A stretch of DNA of 64,000 nucleotides. Source: Paenibacillus pinisoli (lineage in GTDB: Bacteria; Bacillota; Bacilli; Paenibacillales; Paenibacillaceae). Made by a program: the position numbers and the translations under genes. Below, piece by piece: positions 15,201 to 23,424 of the stretch; the first letter of the stretch is position 1; every line of letters begins with the position of its first letter. The notes beneath the pieces are model-generated. The model worked only from the letters and a program-made list of their open reading frames with translations, made no database searches and was not told where the DNA came from. The stretch covers positions 992,001 through 1,056,000 of the forward strand of contig NZ_QXQB01000001.1 in NCBI RefSeq assembly GCF_003605435.1, given 5' to 3'.

Positions 15201-17844
15201 TGCTTTCGCCGAGGAGAGCGGCCTTGAGGATGCGTTCATCGTATCGGACCGCGGCGAGCTGATTGCCCGGGTCAGAGCAGCCGTACCGATGCTGCGCGGT
15301 ATTCTGGACTTCAGTGCAGCTGCCATAACGAAGGATTCGCTGCTTGATATTCGCAGAGAGACAACGATCAGCGGCTCCAAGATCGCGATTCTGCCGCAGG
15401 CTGCAGCAACCAAAGAGCATGTCGAATACTTGCAGCAGCGGACCATCGTCGTGTGGACAAAGGAGAAGGCGGCAAGCGCAGACCGGTCGCTTGCGATGCA
15501 TGAGCTGATTGCTACCGGCACGAACGGTATTATGACAGGCGCGCCGCAAGTCGCCTTTGATGCGCTGGCAGTGTACAACAACGCGACAACGCTGATCCGC
15601 AAGCCGTATATTATCGGCCACCGTGGCATGCCGTCGAAGTCGCCCGAGAACACAATCGAAAGCAATCTGATGGCATACGAGAACGGCGCCGACTATATCG
15701 AAAACGATATGTATGTCACATCAGACGACCATCTGGTCATTATTCACGACTCCGTTCTCCAGAATACCACGAACGGCAGCGGCAACGTTGAGAGCTTTAC
15801 GCTGGAGGAAATCAAAAAGCTGAACGCCAACAAGCCATATCCGAATGGCTTCCCTGACGTTAAAGTGCCGACGCTGGAGGAGCAGATCGAGCTCGCCAGA
15901 GAGAAAGGAATTATGGTATATGCCGAGATCAAGACGGCTAATCCAAGAGCGGTCGACGTTCTTGTGAAGGTCATCGAGGAACAGAACGCCGAAGAGCTGC
16001 TTAACGTCATGGCCTTCCACTCTTCGCAGCTGCGCCTATTCTCGGAGAAGCTTCCCGGCATGCCTGTAGGCTTGCTGGTCGGGAGCGGTTCGGAGACCGA
16101 CATCAACGTCGGCAAAGCTCTGCGCGATACGATCCGTACGACCCAATCGCTGAACGCGACTTACAATGCAGGCTTTATCGGTATGGGACCAGCCTATATG
16201 GAGGCGTCCAAGCATCGCGGCATCATTATTTCTCCATGGACGATCAACGGCCTGGCGGACTACACCGACTTCTTCCTGCGCGGCGTATTCGGCATCACAA
16301 CAGATTACGCCTATTATTCCGCCGATTGGAATGTCGCGCTGAAAGCAAAGGAACAAAGCTATTCCTTGAAACGCAATGAAGAGCTGACGCTATCGGCAGT
16401 CGCAGAAACCTATAATCGCACAAGCCATGAAGTTGTGCCGGAGATTGTATGGCTGCAGGGCCAGGATCTGTTCGACACGACAGGAAGCACGCTTAAGGCC
16501 CAGAAGTCCGGCACAGCCTCGGTGCTGCTGCGCTATACCACACACCTGGACAGCGGAGAAGCTTATGATCTCTACACTGCTCCAATCCGCATCACCGTTC
16601 AATCATCCGTAAACGGCGGCGGTGGCGGCGGAGGGACAGGTGCGGCAGGCTGCGAGGCCCTGCCAGCTGCAGGTTCCTCAATCAGCCTGACAATCGATGA
16701 AGCTGGAGCAGCATGCGATCAAGTGGTACGCGAAGCGCTTGAGTCCGCTGCCAGCGTGCATGTTCAATTCAAAGGCGATACTTGGCGCGTAGCTGCGGAC
16801 GCATGGACGGAAGCTTCCCGTTCGAAGAACGGCACATTGTCCGTAAGCAACGAATGGGCTTCGTACCGCATCCCGTCTGCCGTATGGAATCCGAAGCTGT
16901 GGGAGTCTATCTCCGGCGTTGATCCCAAGGAGCTCCAGGTTCGTTTTACAATCAAGAAAGGGGCAAGTGAGGTGCAAGAGTCGGCACTGAAGGCCGTCCA
17001 GCAATCTGGCGGCAAGCTGCTGAGCGAGGTTATCGCCTTCGACATCGAGCTTGTGGACCAAGCGGGCAAGACATGGCCTGTGCCGCTGGGGACGGCGTAC
17101 GCAACCCGCGATATTGCGTTCAAGCCATCCGGCGATGCCAACCATACGACTGCCCTGCAATTCATGCCGATTACCGGCGAGCTGCAATTCGTTCCTTCCC
17201 GCTTTACATTCGAGGGGGACAAGGCAACCGCCCATATGAAGCGCAACGGCAACAGCATCTATCTGATTGCTTCCTATGACAAGTCCTTCGCGGATGCGAA
17301 CGGCCACTGGGCGCAGAAGGATATCGAGCTTGCCGCGAACAAAGGACTGATCAACGGGGCCAGCAGCAATCAGTTCCTGCCTGAACGCAGCATAACACGC
17401 GCAGAATTCGCAGCCATGCTGGTACGAGCGCTTGGTCTGGGCGATGGCACAGCTGAGAGCTCGTTCTCCGATGTACCGGCTGAACGCTGGTTCGCCCGCG
17501 ACGTTGCAGCAGCTGTGAAGGCTGGCGTGATCAAAGGCTACGGAGACGGAACCTTCCGTCCGGATGAGCAGATCACAAGAGAGGACCAAGCAGCCATGCT
17601 GGTTCGCGCTCTTGCTTATGCCGGCGCTTCGATTCCGGCAGTCGATCAAGCCGAGCAGCTTCTGCAAGGGCAATTCAAGGATGCCCGCAGCATCGTGTGG
17701 GCGCATGAAGAGCTTGCAGCAGCCGTGAAGCTCGGCCTGCTGAAAGGCATGCAGGACGATACTCTCCAGGCTGGCCGCCAATCGACAAGAGCGCAATCCG
17801 CCGCTCTGCTGGTCCGCTTCCTGACCATAGCGGAATTCATCTAA
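12250..17844 (+). CDS. Large S-layer-anchored multidomain glycerophosphodiester phosphodiesterase
   Basis: An exported 1,864-residue protein. Order: signal peptide (1-31); acidic linker; CBM9-like domain (about 104-310, PVIDGKLDD...); LamG/DUF1080-like domain (about 320-510); Ig-like domains; a second LamG-like domain (about 690-884); a degenerate TIM-barrel-like segment (about 893-1115); a GDPD catalytic domain (about 1116-1365) with IGHRG, PENTIE, IENDMYVT and IIHD; a poly-Gly linker (about 1455); and three SLH domains (about 1676-1718, 1737-1790, 1807-1860) that bind cell-wall polymer. GAGAGGATGAGG precedes ATG 12250. GDPDs cleave glycerophosphodiesters, so teichoic-acid or phospholipid headgroup turnover at the surface is likely. 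The preceding hairpin may control expression. Confidence 0.85.
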   Translation: MRRASKLLSAIISVTLLCGLLTPMQSIRAEGYPIAEHPAPDAAGSGQNGAEEGTQQTEQPVENGASDPAETEIPAVEEEAGQTDEDNSEEAEALAAAAPLERQALSVPKTDYAPVIDGKLDDMNWSLSQPIERLPGGVLPEDASPPLASFGALWDQQYLYIGVRIEDNTPLAQQSGYWFDQDSVSLFVDPSLHRSSPFAASDMQAGFIFRENSATPQFNFGAALSNHAGKDDKDIMRTMSKTDSGWELEVAISWELLQFDPQLSRELGLEIGVTDRYGEDAAMQQTAYWSAFQSSSFWNDTSGYGTLTLSDGIASGSADPILLQESFDSIPDGELPAGWISDVNAGSPSFGVSNGRLELKGNASGAQSRVTAPVQWDNYTIEADLQFHSVLNAARWASLIFRGTAEGKQPYNQMAIRQNGSYEVAYRKPDNGWSVIASGPWQPLTLNESYSMKVRVFGDNVKEYIKPAGADEYVLLVDRSFSQDLLERGKVGFQADQAHASFDNLVVTRISAVSLNLTLPPQLEALSGPAAFTAAVDYSDGISEPVDTGKLKLYSSDETVLRIVGGQLYPIREGAATITALYANAAASYEINVTASQTGAKVVSMKHEQGYELATVDAPVELASWSIQAERSDFTSGTLQGSDLAWTAEGNGIEIDGGSLLVKSSGVHRISGTIDGVSITLLVVAKKAGEASYVLYENNFDQLADGTMPEGWTRKEGTTASRAAVRGGAFELQASAAPDNPSRVLLPDYLSLFGDYKIEADVTHVSANDTARWHSIMYRIQNGDYPYYQMAVRQDATAANGVEFAERNPANGWSILDKGPFKERIDADKMYHYKVVAIGNRVQEWINGSLIVDTDSAVTYAKGSIGLQANGSVMRVDNLIVTLQQEELPPMPADRFAKVYEPDTKIVMGPTIVTELENAAALSRLSGSATPATVILHVDEDLNVVSPANPSTVLTNVPSVMELIEGKIIPAFYVHSEQAADAVAAFAEESGLEDAFIVSDRGELIARVRAAVPMLRGILDFSAAAITKDSLLDIRRETTISGSKIAILPQAAATKEHVEYLQQRTIVVWTKEKAASADRSLAMHELIATGTNGIMTGAPQVAFDALAVYNNATTLIRKPYIIGHRGMPSKSPENTIESNLMAYENGADYIENDMYVTSDDHLVIIHDSVLQNTTNGSGNVESFTLEEIKKLNANKPYPNGFPDVKVPTLEEQIELAREKGIMVYAEIKTANPRAVDVLVKVIEEQNAEELLNVMAFHSSQLRLFSEKLPGMPVGLLVGSGSETDINVGKALRDTIRTTQSLNATYNAGFIGMGPAYMEASKHRGIIISPWTINGLADYTDFFLRGVFGITTDYAYYSADWNVALKAKEQSYSLKRNEELTLSAVAETYNRTSHEVVPEIVWLQGQDLFDTTGSTLKAQKSGTASVLLRYTTHLDSGEAYDLYTAPIRITVQSSVNGGGGGGGTGAAGCEALPAAGSSISLTIDEAGAACDQVVREALESAASVHVQFKGDTWRVAADAWTEASRSKNGTLSVSNEWASYRIPSAVWNPKLWESISGVDPKELQVRFTIKKGASEVQESALKAVQQSGGKLLSEVIAFDIELVDQAGKTWPVPLGTAYATRDIAFKPSGDANHTTALQFMPITGELQFVPSRFTFEGDKATAHMKRNGNSIYLIASYDKSFADANGHWAQKDIELAANKGLINGASSNQFLPERSITRAEFAAMLVRALGLGDGTAESSFSDVPAERWFARDVAAAVKAGVIKGYGDGTFRPDEQITREDQAAMLVRALAYAGASIPAVDQAEQLLQGQFKDARSIVWAHEELAAAVKLGLLKGMQDDTLQAGRQSTRAQSAALLVRFLTIAEFI

Positions 17845-17850
17845 TATACA

Positions 17851-17893
17851 AAGGGGCTGCCCGAGGTCAATATGACCATTTGGGCAGCCCCTT
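17851..17893. terminator. Bidirectional terminator
   Basis: AAGGGGCTGCCC (17851-17862) pairs perfectly with GGGCAGCCCCTT (17882-17893). It separates two convergent genes, with T-rich sequence following on the plus side. Confidence 0.8.
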
Positions 17894-17897
17894 TCTT

Positions 17898-18404
17898 TTA
17901 CGATTGCAATGATTTCAGCTCTCTAATCTGCTCGGTATGACGCTGCTCATGCATATACAGCAGCTCAATCCATTGCTCCAGCGGCAAATCTCCAAAGCGT
18001 GGATGATTCACTGCAATCTCTGCGAATGCGGCTGGGTCCTCTACCTTCCCGAGCATATCCAGCAATAGCCCTCTGGACTCGCCAAGCATCTGCAGCAGCT
18101 CCTCCACCTGGAACGGGCCGGCGTCCGGCACGGCAATCTCCAGCGCTTGGTACTTCACAGCATGATCCAGTACAACCTCTACCGGCTTGCGATCGGCATC
18201 GGTAATCGGCCTCCGCTTCAGCCCGAACAGGATCGCCTTTGTGAACAAAGTCTCCGTCTTCCATAGATGATGACAGATTTGCCCGATGCTCCACGCATTT
18301 TCTTTGGCCTGATTAAATTCATGTTCGTTAAGGGATGAGATTTCTTGCAGCAAGCTGTCTCTCGCTGTACTCAGATGATGGCGGTAACGCTGGATTAGTT
18401 CCAT
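17898..18404 (-). CDS. DinB family protein
   Basis: A 168-residue four-helix protein of the DinB/YfiT superfamily. The expected metal-ligand histidines are visible: ICHHLWKTE near residue 47 and EQRHTEQI near the C-terminus. GGGGAGGC lies before ATG 18404; an in-frame start 12 codons earlier lacks such a site. Members include thiol-dependent metalloenzymes for bacillithiol or mycothiol and many uncharacterised stress-induced proteins. A direct repeat of GTACCAA lies about 50 nt upstream near a possible -10 (TATACT), but its meaning is unknown. Confidence 0.75.
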   Translation of the reverse strand: MELIQRYRHHLSTARDSLLQEISSLNEHEFNQAKENAWSIGQICHHLWKTETLFTKAILFGLKRRPITDADRKPVEVVLDHAVKYQALEIAVPDAGPFQVEELLQMLGESRGLLLDMLGKVEDPAAFAEIAVNHPRFGDLPLEQWIELLYMHEQRHTEQIRELKSLQS

Positions 18405-18503
18405 AGGTTTGCCTCCCCTGTTATTGGCAATCTCAACCATAGTATATAACAGGAAATTGGTACTTGGTACTAATTTATTGCCGAAGCACTCAAATTGTTA
18501 GAC

Positions 18504-18533
18504 AAAAAAGGCGCACAGCTTCCGCTCTGCACC
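18504..18533 (-). terminator. Terminator of the VanW-family gene
   Basis: On the minus strand GGTGCAGAGC pairs with GCTGTGCGCC (one mismatch, one wobble) around a GGAA loop and is followed by six T. It lies just past the stop of the VanW gene. Confidence 0.7.
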
Positions 18534-18567
18534 TCTTGCCTTAGTTGTTTCTAGCTGGCAAACCCTT

Positions 18568-19560
18568 TTATTCCACAATCACGCTTCGTTCATCCATCTT
18601 CACTTCCTCCGGCAGCTCCCGCGATGCGCCGGGCACTTCCCGCGGCTGAAGCTCCAGCAGCTCTGAGGAATAGATCGAGATGCTGACTGTCCCCCCGCCC
18701 GCATAGGAGCGAATCAAGATAGGCTGGTCATAACGATTCTCGAAGACGAAGTCAGGTCCGTACCAGCTGACGGTCGCATCCCGGCCGGCAGGCACATAAT
18801 GCACTCTGCGGCTGTGCGAGAACCTCTCCACAATAGTAAGTCCCGCCCGATCGACCGCATTGAATAAGGTGGAGGATATCTGGCATATCCCGCCGCCGAT
18901 ATCCTCATACATCTCCCCTCTGACAATAACCGGAGCGCGGAGATAGCCCTTCTCCTTCGTACGCATGCCGACAGTCCCATTGAATGAAAAGCGCTCGCCC
19001 GGAAATACAACTTGATTGTTGATTGCATTGGCCGCCAGTGCAATATTTGAGGAGCGATTGCGGTTGCGGCTATTGTAATATGTCGCGTATTGCCCGATCT
19101 GCCTTACTTTGATATTGGACAGCACCTCACTATCGACGCGAGGGTAGATCCGGCGCAGCGGAACCTCCAGCCTCAGAGGCTCTCCTTCCAGCATATAGCC
19201 GTAGAACAAGCGCTTGAAGGCATTGCGCTCCAGCTTAAGCCCAGGGTTCTCCGGCACGATGCGCCCCGCTCCGTCCAGCGTCGCGTTCTCCGGCTCGCGC
19301 TCTACCTTCGCTGCGACCTGATCCATCAGCTTGGCCAGCCGTTCCTCATTCACAAGCGGCCCGACTGGCAGCGGATACGCATAATCGGTCATGGAAATAC
19401 GATCCTTCACGACTTCACCGCGGGATTCTATGGACAGATTCGGTTGCATCCATTGATTCAGCGCGATCAGAACGGCAAGCAGCCCATTCCATCCCATACA
19501 AGTCCAACTCCCGATACTTGAAGTAACCGGATTAGTATGCGATAGTTGCCTCTCCTCCAT
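18568..19560 (-). CDS. VanW family protein (YoaR-like)
   Basis: A 330-residue protein with a hydrophobic N-terminal segment (WNGLLAVLIALNQW), so membrane-bound or exported. The VanW domain fills the C-terminal half: VVFPGERFSFN, GGGICQISSTLFNAV (about residues 215-229) and HYVPAGRDATVSW are its hallmark blocks. The N-terminal half is a PG-binding-4-like region often found in these proteins. VanW proteins accompany vancomycin resistance and spore or cell-wall genes, but their biochemical role is unclear. ATG 19560 follows AGGGAAG; an internal ATG about 21 codons later with GGGAG is also possible. Confidence 0.8.
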   Translation of the reverse strand: MEERQLSHTNPVTSSIGSWTCMGWNGLLAVLIALNQWMQPNLSIESRGEVVKDRISMTDYAYPLPVGPLVNEERLAKLMDQVAAKVEREPENATLDGAGRIVPENPGLKLERNAFKRLFYGYMLEGEPLRLEVPLRRIYPRVDSEVLSNIKVRQIGQYATYYNSRNRNRSSNIALAANAINNQVVFPGERFSFNGTVGMRTKEKGYLRAPVIVRGEMYEDIGGGICQISSTLFNAVDRAGLTIVERFSHSRRVHYVPAGRDATVSWYGPDFVFENRYDQPILIRSYAGGGTVSISIYSSELLELQPREVPGASRELPEEVKMDERSVIVE

Positions 19561-19590
19561 TCTTCCCTGCACCTATTTTTTGCACATGAC

Positions 19591-19629
19591 AAAAAGGCAT
19601 CCGTTCCGCAATATGCGTATATGGATGCC
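19591..19629 (-). terminator. Rho-independent terminator
   Basis: On the minus strand GGCATCC (19629-19623) pairs with GGATGCC (19602-19596) and is followed by TTTTT. It closes the small gene just upstream. Confidence 0.7.
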
Positions 19630-19640
19630 CTAGGGCAACG

Positions 19641-19988
19641 TTACCTTTTATCCACCTGCAATAAGGTTACTTGCTTCGTCTCATACGTGTCCTTCAGCTG
19701 ATCCTCGGTAATGACCTTGAGCTTCAGCAGGCTGGCGATCTTGGATACATCCGGCTTGGATAAAAGCCGCCACAGCTGCGGATCAGGAAGCGCCTCCGCC
19801 AGACGCTGGTCGTCATAATCCTTCCGCTCCTGCTTCACCAGCTTCACCTGATAATTGCCCACAATCGTCTCGGTGATGCCCTGCTCCTCGTAAAAGCCCA
19901 ATATTTCATTACGCAGCTCCTGAAGCTCCTGCTCTATTTCCTTCTGCTTGCTCTTCAGCTGAAAATAACGGCCGACTTGTCGATTCAC
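19641..19988 (-). CDS. Conserved-looking small coiled-coil protein, unknown function
   Basis: About 115 residues with a charged, heptad-like N-terminal part (LKSKQKEIEQELQELRNEILGFYEEQG in pieces) and a C-terminal globular stretch ending KQVTLLQVDKR. No signal peptide or membrane segment. I did not recognise the family. A GTG at 19988 with GGGAG 10 nt upstream is preferred to a GTG at 19997 that sits on that site. It has its own terminator and stands between the VanW gene and the beta-helix gene. Confidence 0.6.
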   Translation of the reverse strand: MNRQVGRYFQLKSKQKEIEQELQELRNEILGFYEEQGITETIVGNYQVKLVKQERKDYDDQRLAEALPDPQLWRLLSKPDVSKIASLLKLKVITEDQLKDTYETKQVTLLQVDKR

Positions 19989-20051
19989 CCTGATCACGCT
20001 CCCTCTCTAGCCCATATATATGCGCCGGATAAGGGATCTAGCATCAAGCCG

Positions 20052-22340
20052 TTACTTGGCTGTGGTCTGCGCCGTGCTGCCAGATGGAATGGGGCTCGCG
20101 CTAGGGCTGACGAGCTCATTGGAGGCAGCGGCATCGTTTTCCTTGAGCGCAAGCTGCGCATTGGTCAGCTTATTGTTCTCCACCGTGTAGGAAGGTGCGC
20201 CCTTGCCCGCGTATGCTGTGGATATGCCGATCACAGGGATATTGGTGATGATTTCGTTGCCGCGAATCGCAGCAGCCAGGATGTCATGCTTGTCGTTCCG
20301 CTTCCAATAATCGTTCAGCTTGATGATTTCAATTTTGTCTGACGTCAACGCGTTGGCTGTAATGATATTATTTTCGATCACGACATTTTTGGCCGATTGA
20401 ACGCTGATCGCTTGCGTATTGCCCAGCAGGTTGAACGTAGAGTTCTTCACTGTCAAATCCAGCTTCGCATGATCGGCGGAGATGCCGGTCCAGGCGGACT
20501 TGCTGAGCGTGAAGGTACAATTGTCAAATACATACTTTCCGGCAAGGCTCACGCCAATCGCTCCATGGCTGGCGCCCTCCGCCCCGGAAAATTCGCAATT
20601 GTTGTACGTTGCAGGCGGCAGCGATACGCCATATGTGGAGTTGTAGCCGCGCACCTTCAAATTGTTGATGATGCTTCCCGGTTCAATGCCGCCGGTTACC
20701 GTCCGAAGCGCCGATTCCCCTGTAATGGTGATATTGTCGAGCTGCAGCTTCTTGCCCCATAGCGCAAGACCGGACTCCAGCTTCTTGTCTTTGCTTGTAA
20801 TCGTGACATTTGAAACCTTGATGCCAAATGCGTCCTTCGCCGATAGCGACAGCACGGAGTCGGTCAGCGCCATGCCGTCAATCGTAACATTGGTGCCGAT
20901 AAAGGATGCCAATGCCCGGTCTACCCGATTGCCGATAAAAGTGGCATTATGGTAGGCCATGATGCGCGCCCCGTCAAAATGATTATTACGAATAACGGCC
21001 CCCTCGAACGGTTCCGATATGGCGAGGCCGATAACCCCTTTGGAGCGCATCCGGTTGCCTTCGACCAAAGCTCCTGCGCCATCATATAAGATTAGGTCAT
21101 AGGATGCGTTGCTATGGAAATCATTTTCTTTGATGAAAATATTGCTGTTGAAGTGGCCGTTGTAATGGTAGCCGCCCTCTACGTCGATGCCGGATTGAGG
21201 CAGCGCGCCCTTCATATGATGCAGCTCGTTTTTCTGAATGAGAACCCGGTCCGCCCCGCCAACCGTAATGCCTTGTCTCCGGTTATAGGCGAACTCCGAG
21301 TTCTGGACGACGATATCGGAGCTGACCGTGCGGCTCCACAGCTCAACATAAGCGTCCTTGCTATCAGCCTTCTGGAAGATCAGATGAACGCTTGCCGCTT
21401 TGTCTGGAATGGCGATCGACTCTCGCACTTTCTTGCCCTTCGCCATCTCGACGAACTTGCCGGACTTGTCCAGAAAGACCAGATCAAATGTGCCGGGGAG
21501 CTTGATATTGTTCGAAATCTCGAATCTCTTCTGCGATTGAAGCAAAGCGTGGCTGAGGCTGATCGGCTGCTTCGTTCTGACTTTCCCCTTGTTCGCGACC
21601 GCCTTCCCCTTATCATTGATTTCACCTGATACGAAGCTCGCCGCATATAAGTCCATAATGAGCTTGCCGTGACCGCCGATCATTAGGCCATCGCCGGTAA
21701 ATTCCGTCGCCTTCACCCCATCGATCGTAACGGCATTCGCTCCCTCAATCGTAATTCCGTAGCCGCTCTCGTGCGTGCCTGCTGAATGAGGGCTGTCTTT
21801 CTTTTTGTAATCATGCGTTTCCTTGTCGCCCTTGTAGCTGCCCCCTCTGAGCACGACGTTCTCAACGCCGACCCCGATATAGAGCGTATGGTAAAACTCC
21901 TTGGCATTCGTCTCCTTCTGGATGACCGCATCATTCGGAAGGTCGAAGATCATATTGCTGACCATGTTGATCTGGCTGTTTTTGTCTATGAGATAAGTGC
22001 CTTTGGGCAATGTGACCGACTGGATCTTATTCTGCTTCGCCCACTGCAGCGCCTTGTTAATGCCTTTTGTCGTCTCGACCGGCTTCGTCCCGTCATTGCG
22101 AATGCCCCACTTCGTCAGATCAATCACATGCGGCGCAAGCTTCTCATCTGCAAGCAAGGCGCCTGCGGGCAGCTCGCCCTGCGCCACGGCATGACTGGCT
22201 TTGACCGAATCGCTAGAGACGGCAGACGCCAGCAAAAAAGCATTGGACGCAATGCTTCGCGTGAACCATTCACCTGCCCCAGCCCCACTCCATAGCGAAG
22301 CCTGTATCGCAATGAGTACGCTCCAAACTATCCATTTCAT
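20052..22340 (-). CDS. Secreted right-handed parallel beta-helix protein (pectate-lyase-like fold)
   Basis: A 762-residue protein with a signal peptide (MKWIVWSVLIAIQASLW, then a small-residue stretch). IDLTKWGIRNDGT followed by LPKGTYLID is the usual entry of a Pectate_lyase_3/GH28-type helix. The body repeats short strands of the form 'I.NN.I/V..N.F' (for example VVIENNIITAN), typical of beta-helix coils. GGGAGGATTACG precedes ATG 22340. Likely roles are polysaccharide lyase, hydrolase or epimerase at the cell surface. Catalytic residues cannot be assigned by eye, so no substrate is claimed. Confidence 0.75.
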   Translation of the reverse strand: MKWIVWSVLIAIQASLWSGAGAGEWFTRSIASNAFLLASAVSSDSVKASHAVAQGELPAGALLADEKLAPHVIDLTKWGIRNDGTKPVETTKGINKALQWAKQNKIQSVTLPKGTYLIDKNSQINMVSNMIFDLPNDAVIQKETNAKEFYHTLYIGVGVENVVLRGGSYKGDKETHDYKKKDSPHSAGTHESGYGITIEGANAVTIDGVKATEFTGDGLMIGGHGKLIMDLYAASFVSGEINDKGKAVANKGKVRTKQPISLSHALLQSQKRFEISNNIKLPGTFDLVFLDKSGKFVEMAKGKKVRESIAIPDKAASVHLIFQKADSKDAYVELWSRTVSSDIVVQNSEFAYNRRQGITVGGADRVLIQKNELHHMKGALPQSGIDVEGGYHYNGHFNSNIFIKENDFHSNASYDLILYDGAGALVEGNRMRSKGVIGLAISEPFEGAVIRNNHFDGARIMAYHNATFIGNRVDRALASFIGTNVTIDGMALTDSVLSLSAKDAFGIKVSNVTITSKDKKLESGLALWGKKLQLDNITITGESALRTVTGGIEPGSIINNLKVRGYNSTYGVSLPPATYNNCEFSGAEGASHGAIGVSLAGKYVFDNCTFTLSKSAWTGISADHAKLDLTVKNSTFNLLGNTQAISVQSAKNVVIENNIITANALTSDKIEIIKLNDYWKRNDKHDILAAAIRGNEIITNIPVIGISTAYAGKGAPSYTVENNKLTNAQLALKENDAAASNELVSPSASPIPSGSTAQTTAK

Positions 22341-22474
22341 CGTAATCCTCCCAGCTTGACGGTATATTTTATCAGAATAGACATAACCGCCCACTTTAAC
22401 TATAGCAGGACTTTTGTTCTTGATAAAGAACATATGGACCTAATTTTGGGAGAGGCGGGTCACATTATGTTGAT

Positions 22475-22720
22475 TTATGACAGCCTGCCCTTTTTCCCCT
22501 TTTCATTTCCTCTTTTGAAATTCCCCGTAGCCTTTGCCATGATCAACTGGGCTTCCTTGTGTTCCTTGCCCTCTATCGCTTTCAGAAACCTCTCGCTCGC
22601 CTTGCCGGACAGAATCGTGACTTGCTTCCCCTGCCAGTAAATAAATACCTTGTTGTCCTTGCTTACTTTATATGTGAACACTTCTTCGCTCAGTCGATTT
22701 CGCTTGTCAATACTGCCCAT
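22475..22720 (-). CDS. Small conserved hypothetical protein
   Basis: An 81-residue basic cytoplasmic protein: the N-terminal part (SEEVFTYKVSKDNKVFIYWQGKQV) looks like two beta-strands, and the C-terminus is a Lys/Gly/Asn-rich tail (GNFKRGNEKGKK). Similar short proteins occur in Bacillus-group genomes, from memory, without known function. It is 18 nt downstream of the DUF4359-like gene on the same strand and may be co-transcribed. Confidence 0.6.
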   Translation of the reverse strand: MGSIDKRNRLSEEVFTYKVSKDNKVFIYWQGKQVTILSGKASERFLKAIEGKEHKEAQLIMAKATGNFKRGNEKGKKGRLS

Positions 22721-22738
22721 AGAACGCCGCCATTCCTC

Positions 22739-23056
22739 TTATTTATTGAAAATCATATTTAATAGGCCGAGTGCCCGGATTTCCATTTTCTCTCCGACTT
22801 CGAAGGTAATATTCCGCCTGTATTCCGTATAAAATCCTGTATTCGTGCGGCCGCCCGAATTGTTCTTAATCATCTTCTCCGTGTTGTCTATGATTTGCCT
22901 GCAATTTCTCACGTTCCCATCATATGTACAATAAATGTTGTGCTCCCTCTCCAACCATTTCGCAAACCTGACATCGTCGAAGCCCGGATTGGTGAAGCTA
23001 AGAATAATGAGCGTTGCTAAAATGGTGCCTGTGGCTAATTTTAGTTTTCTATTCAT
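22739..23056 (-). CDS. DUF4359-like small membrane-anchored protein (copy B)
   Basis: A 105-residue protein with one N-terminal membrane segment (ATGTILATLIILSF) followed by TNPG, the start of the DUF4359 pattern. It shares KWLExxHxIYCTYD, TNTGFYTEY and LLNMIFNK with the neighbouring gene, so they are tandem paralogues. TTGGAGGGACA precedes the ATG. Two cysteines (CTYD... and NCRQ) could form a disulfide outside the cell. Function unknown; probably exported and anchored. Confidence 0.7.
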   Translation of the reverse strand: MNRKLKLATGTILATLIILSFTNPGFDDVRFAKWLEREHNIYCTYDGNVRNCRQIIDNTEKMIKNNSGGRTNTGFYTEYRRNITFEVGEKMEIRALGLLNMIFNK

Positions 23057-23080
23057 TGTCCCTCCAATAGCTACATGTCG

Positions 23081-23413
23081 TCATTTATTGAAATACACAT
23101 TCAATATCCCGAATGCATGGATATTCACGGACTCGCCATCTTGCTTCCTGTAATGCTCCTTGTATGTGGTATAGAGTCCTGCATTCGTGACTGCACTTGA
23201 TTGCCAGTCCAAATCCTGTCCTGCCTGTACACAAGTTACCATTTGAATGGGGTCATATGTGCAATAAATGCCGTGTTTCTTTTCCAGCCAAGCCTTATAC
23301 TTCGCATCACCGCTTGCTCCCGGATTTGTAACCACAAGCACAATTATCGCTGCTAAAATAACTCCTAATCCAACCTTAACCGTTCTCCCGCGCTTCTCTC
23401 CATGAATCGGCAT
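23081..23413 (-). CDS. DUF4359-like small membrane-anchored protein (copy A)
   Basis: A 110-residue paralogue of the following gene: a membrane segment (VGLGVILAAIIVLVV), TNPGASGDAKYKAWLEKKHGIYCTYD in pieces, then TNAGLYTTYKEHY and GILNVYFNK. ATG 23413 is preceded by AAGGAGG; an apparent earlier TTG overlaps that site. It also has two cysteines (IYCTYD and VTCVQ). The two copies sit 24 nt apart, with a DUF3885 gene directly upstream that overlaps the leader. Confidence 0.7.
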   Translation of the reverse strand: MPIHGEKRGRTVKVGLGVILAAIIVLVVTNPGASGDAKYKAWLEKKHGIYCTYDPIQMVTCVQAGQDLDWQSSAVTNAGLYTTYKEHYRKQDGESVNIHAFGILNVYFNK

Positions 23414-23424
23414 GTCTGCCTCCT

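Noticed and set aside
18450..18475. Direct repeat GTACCAA upstream of the DinB-like gene as a regulator site
   Set aside because: The repeat is short and imperfectly placed relative to a possible promoter; support is too weak for a feature.
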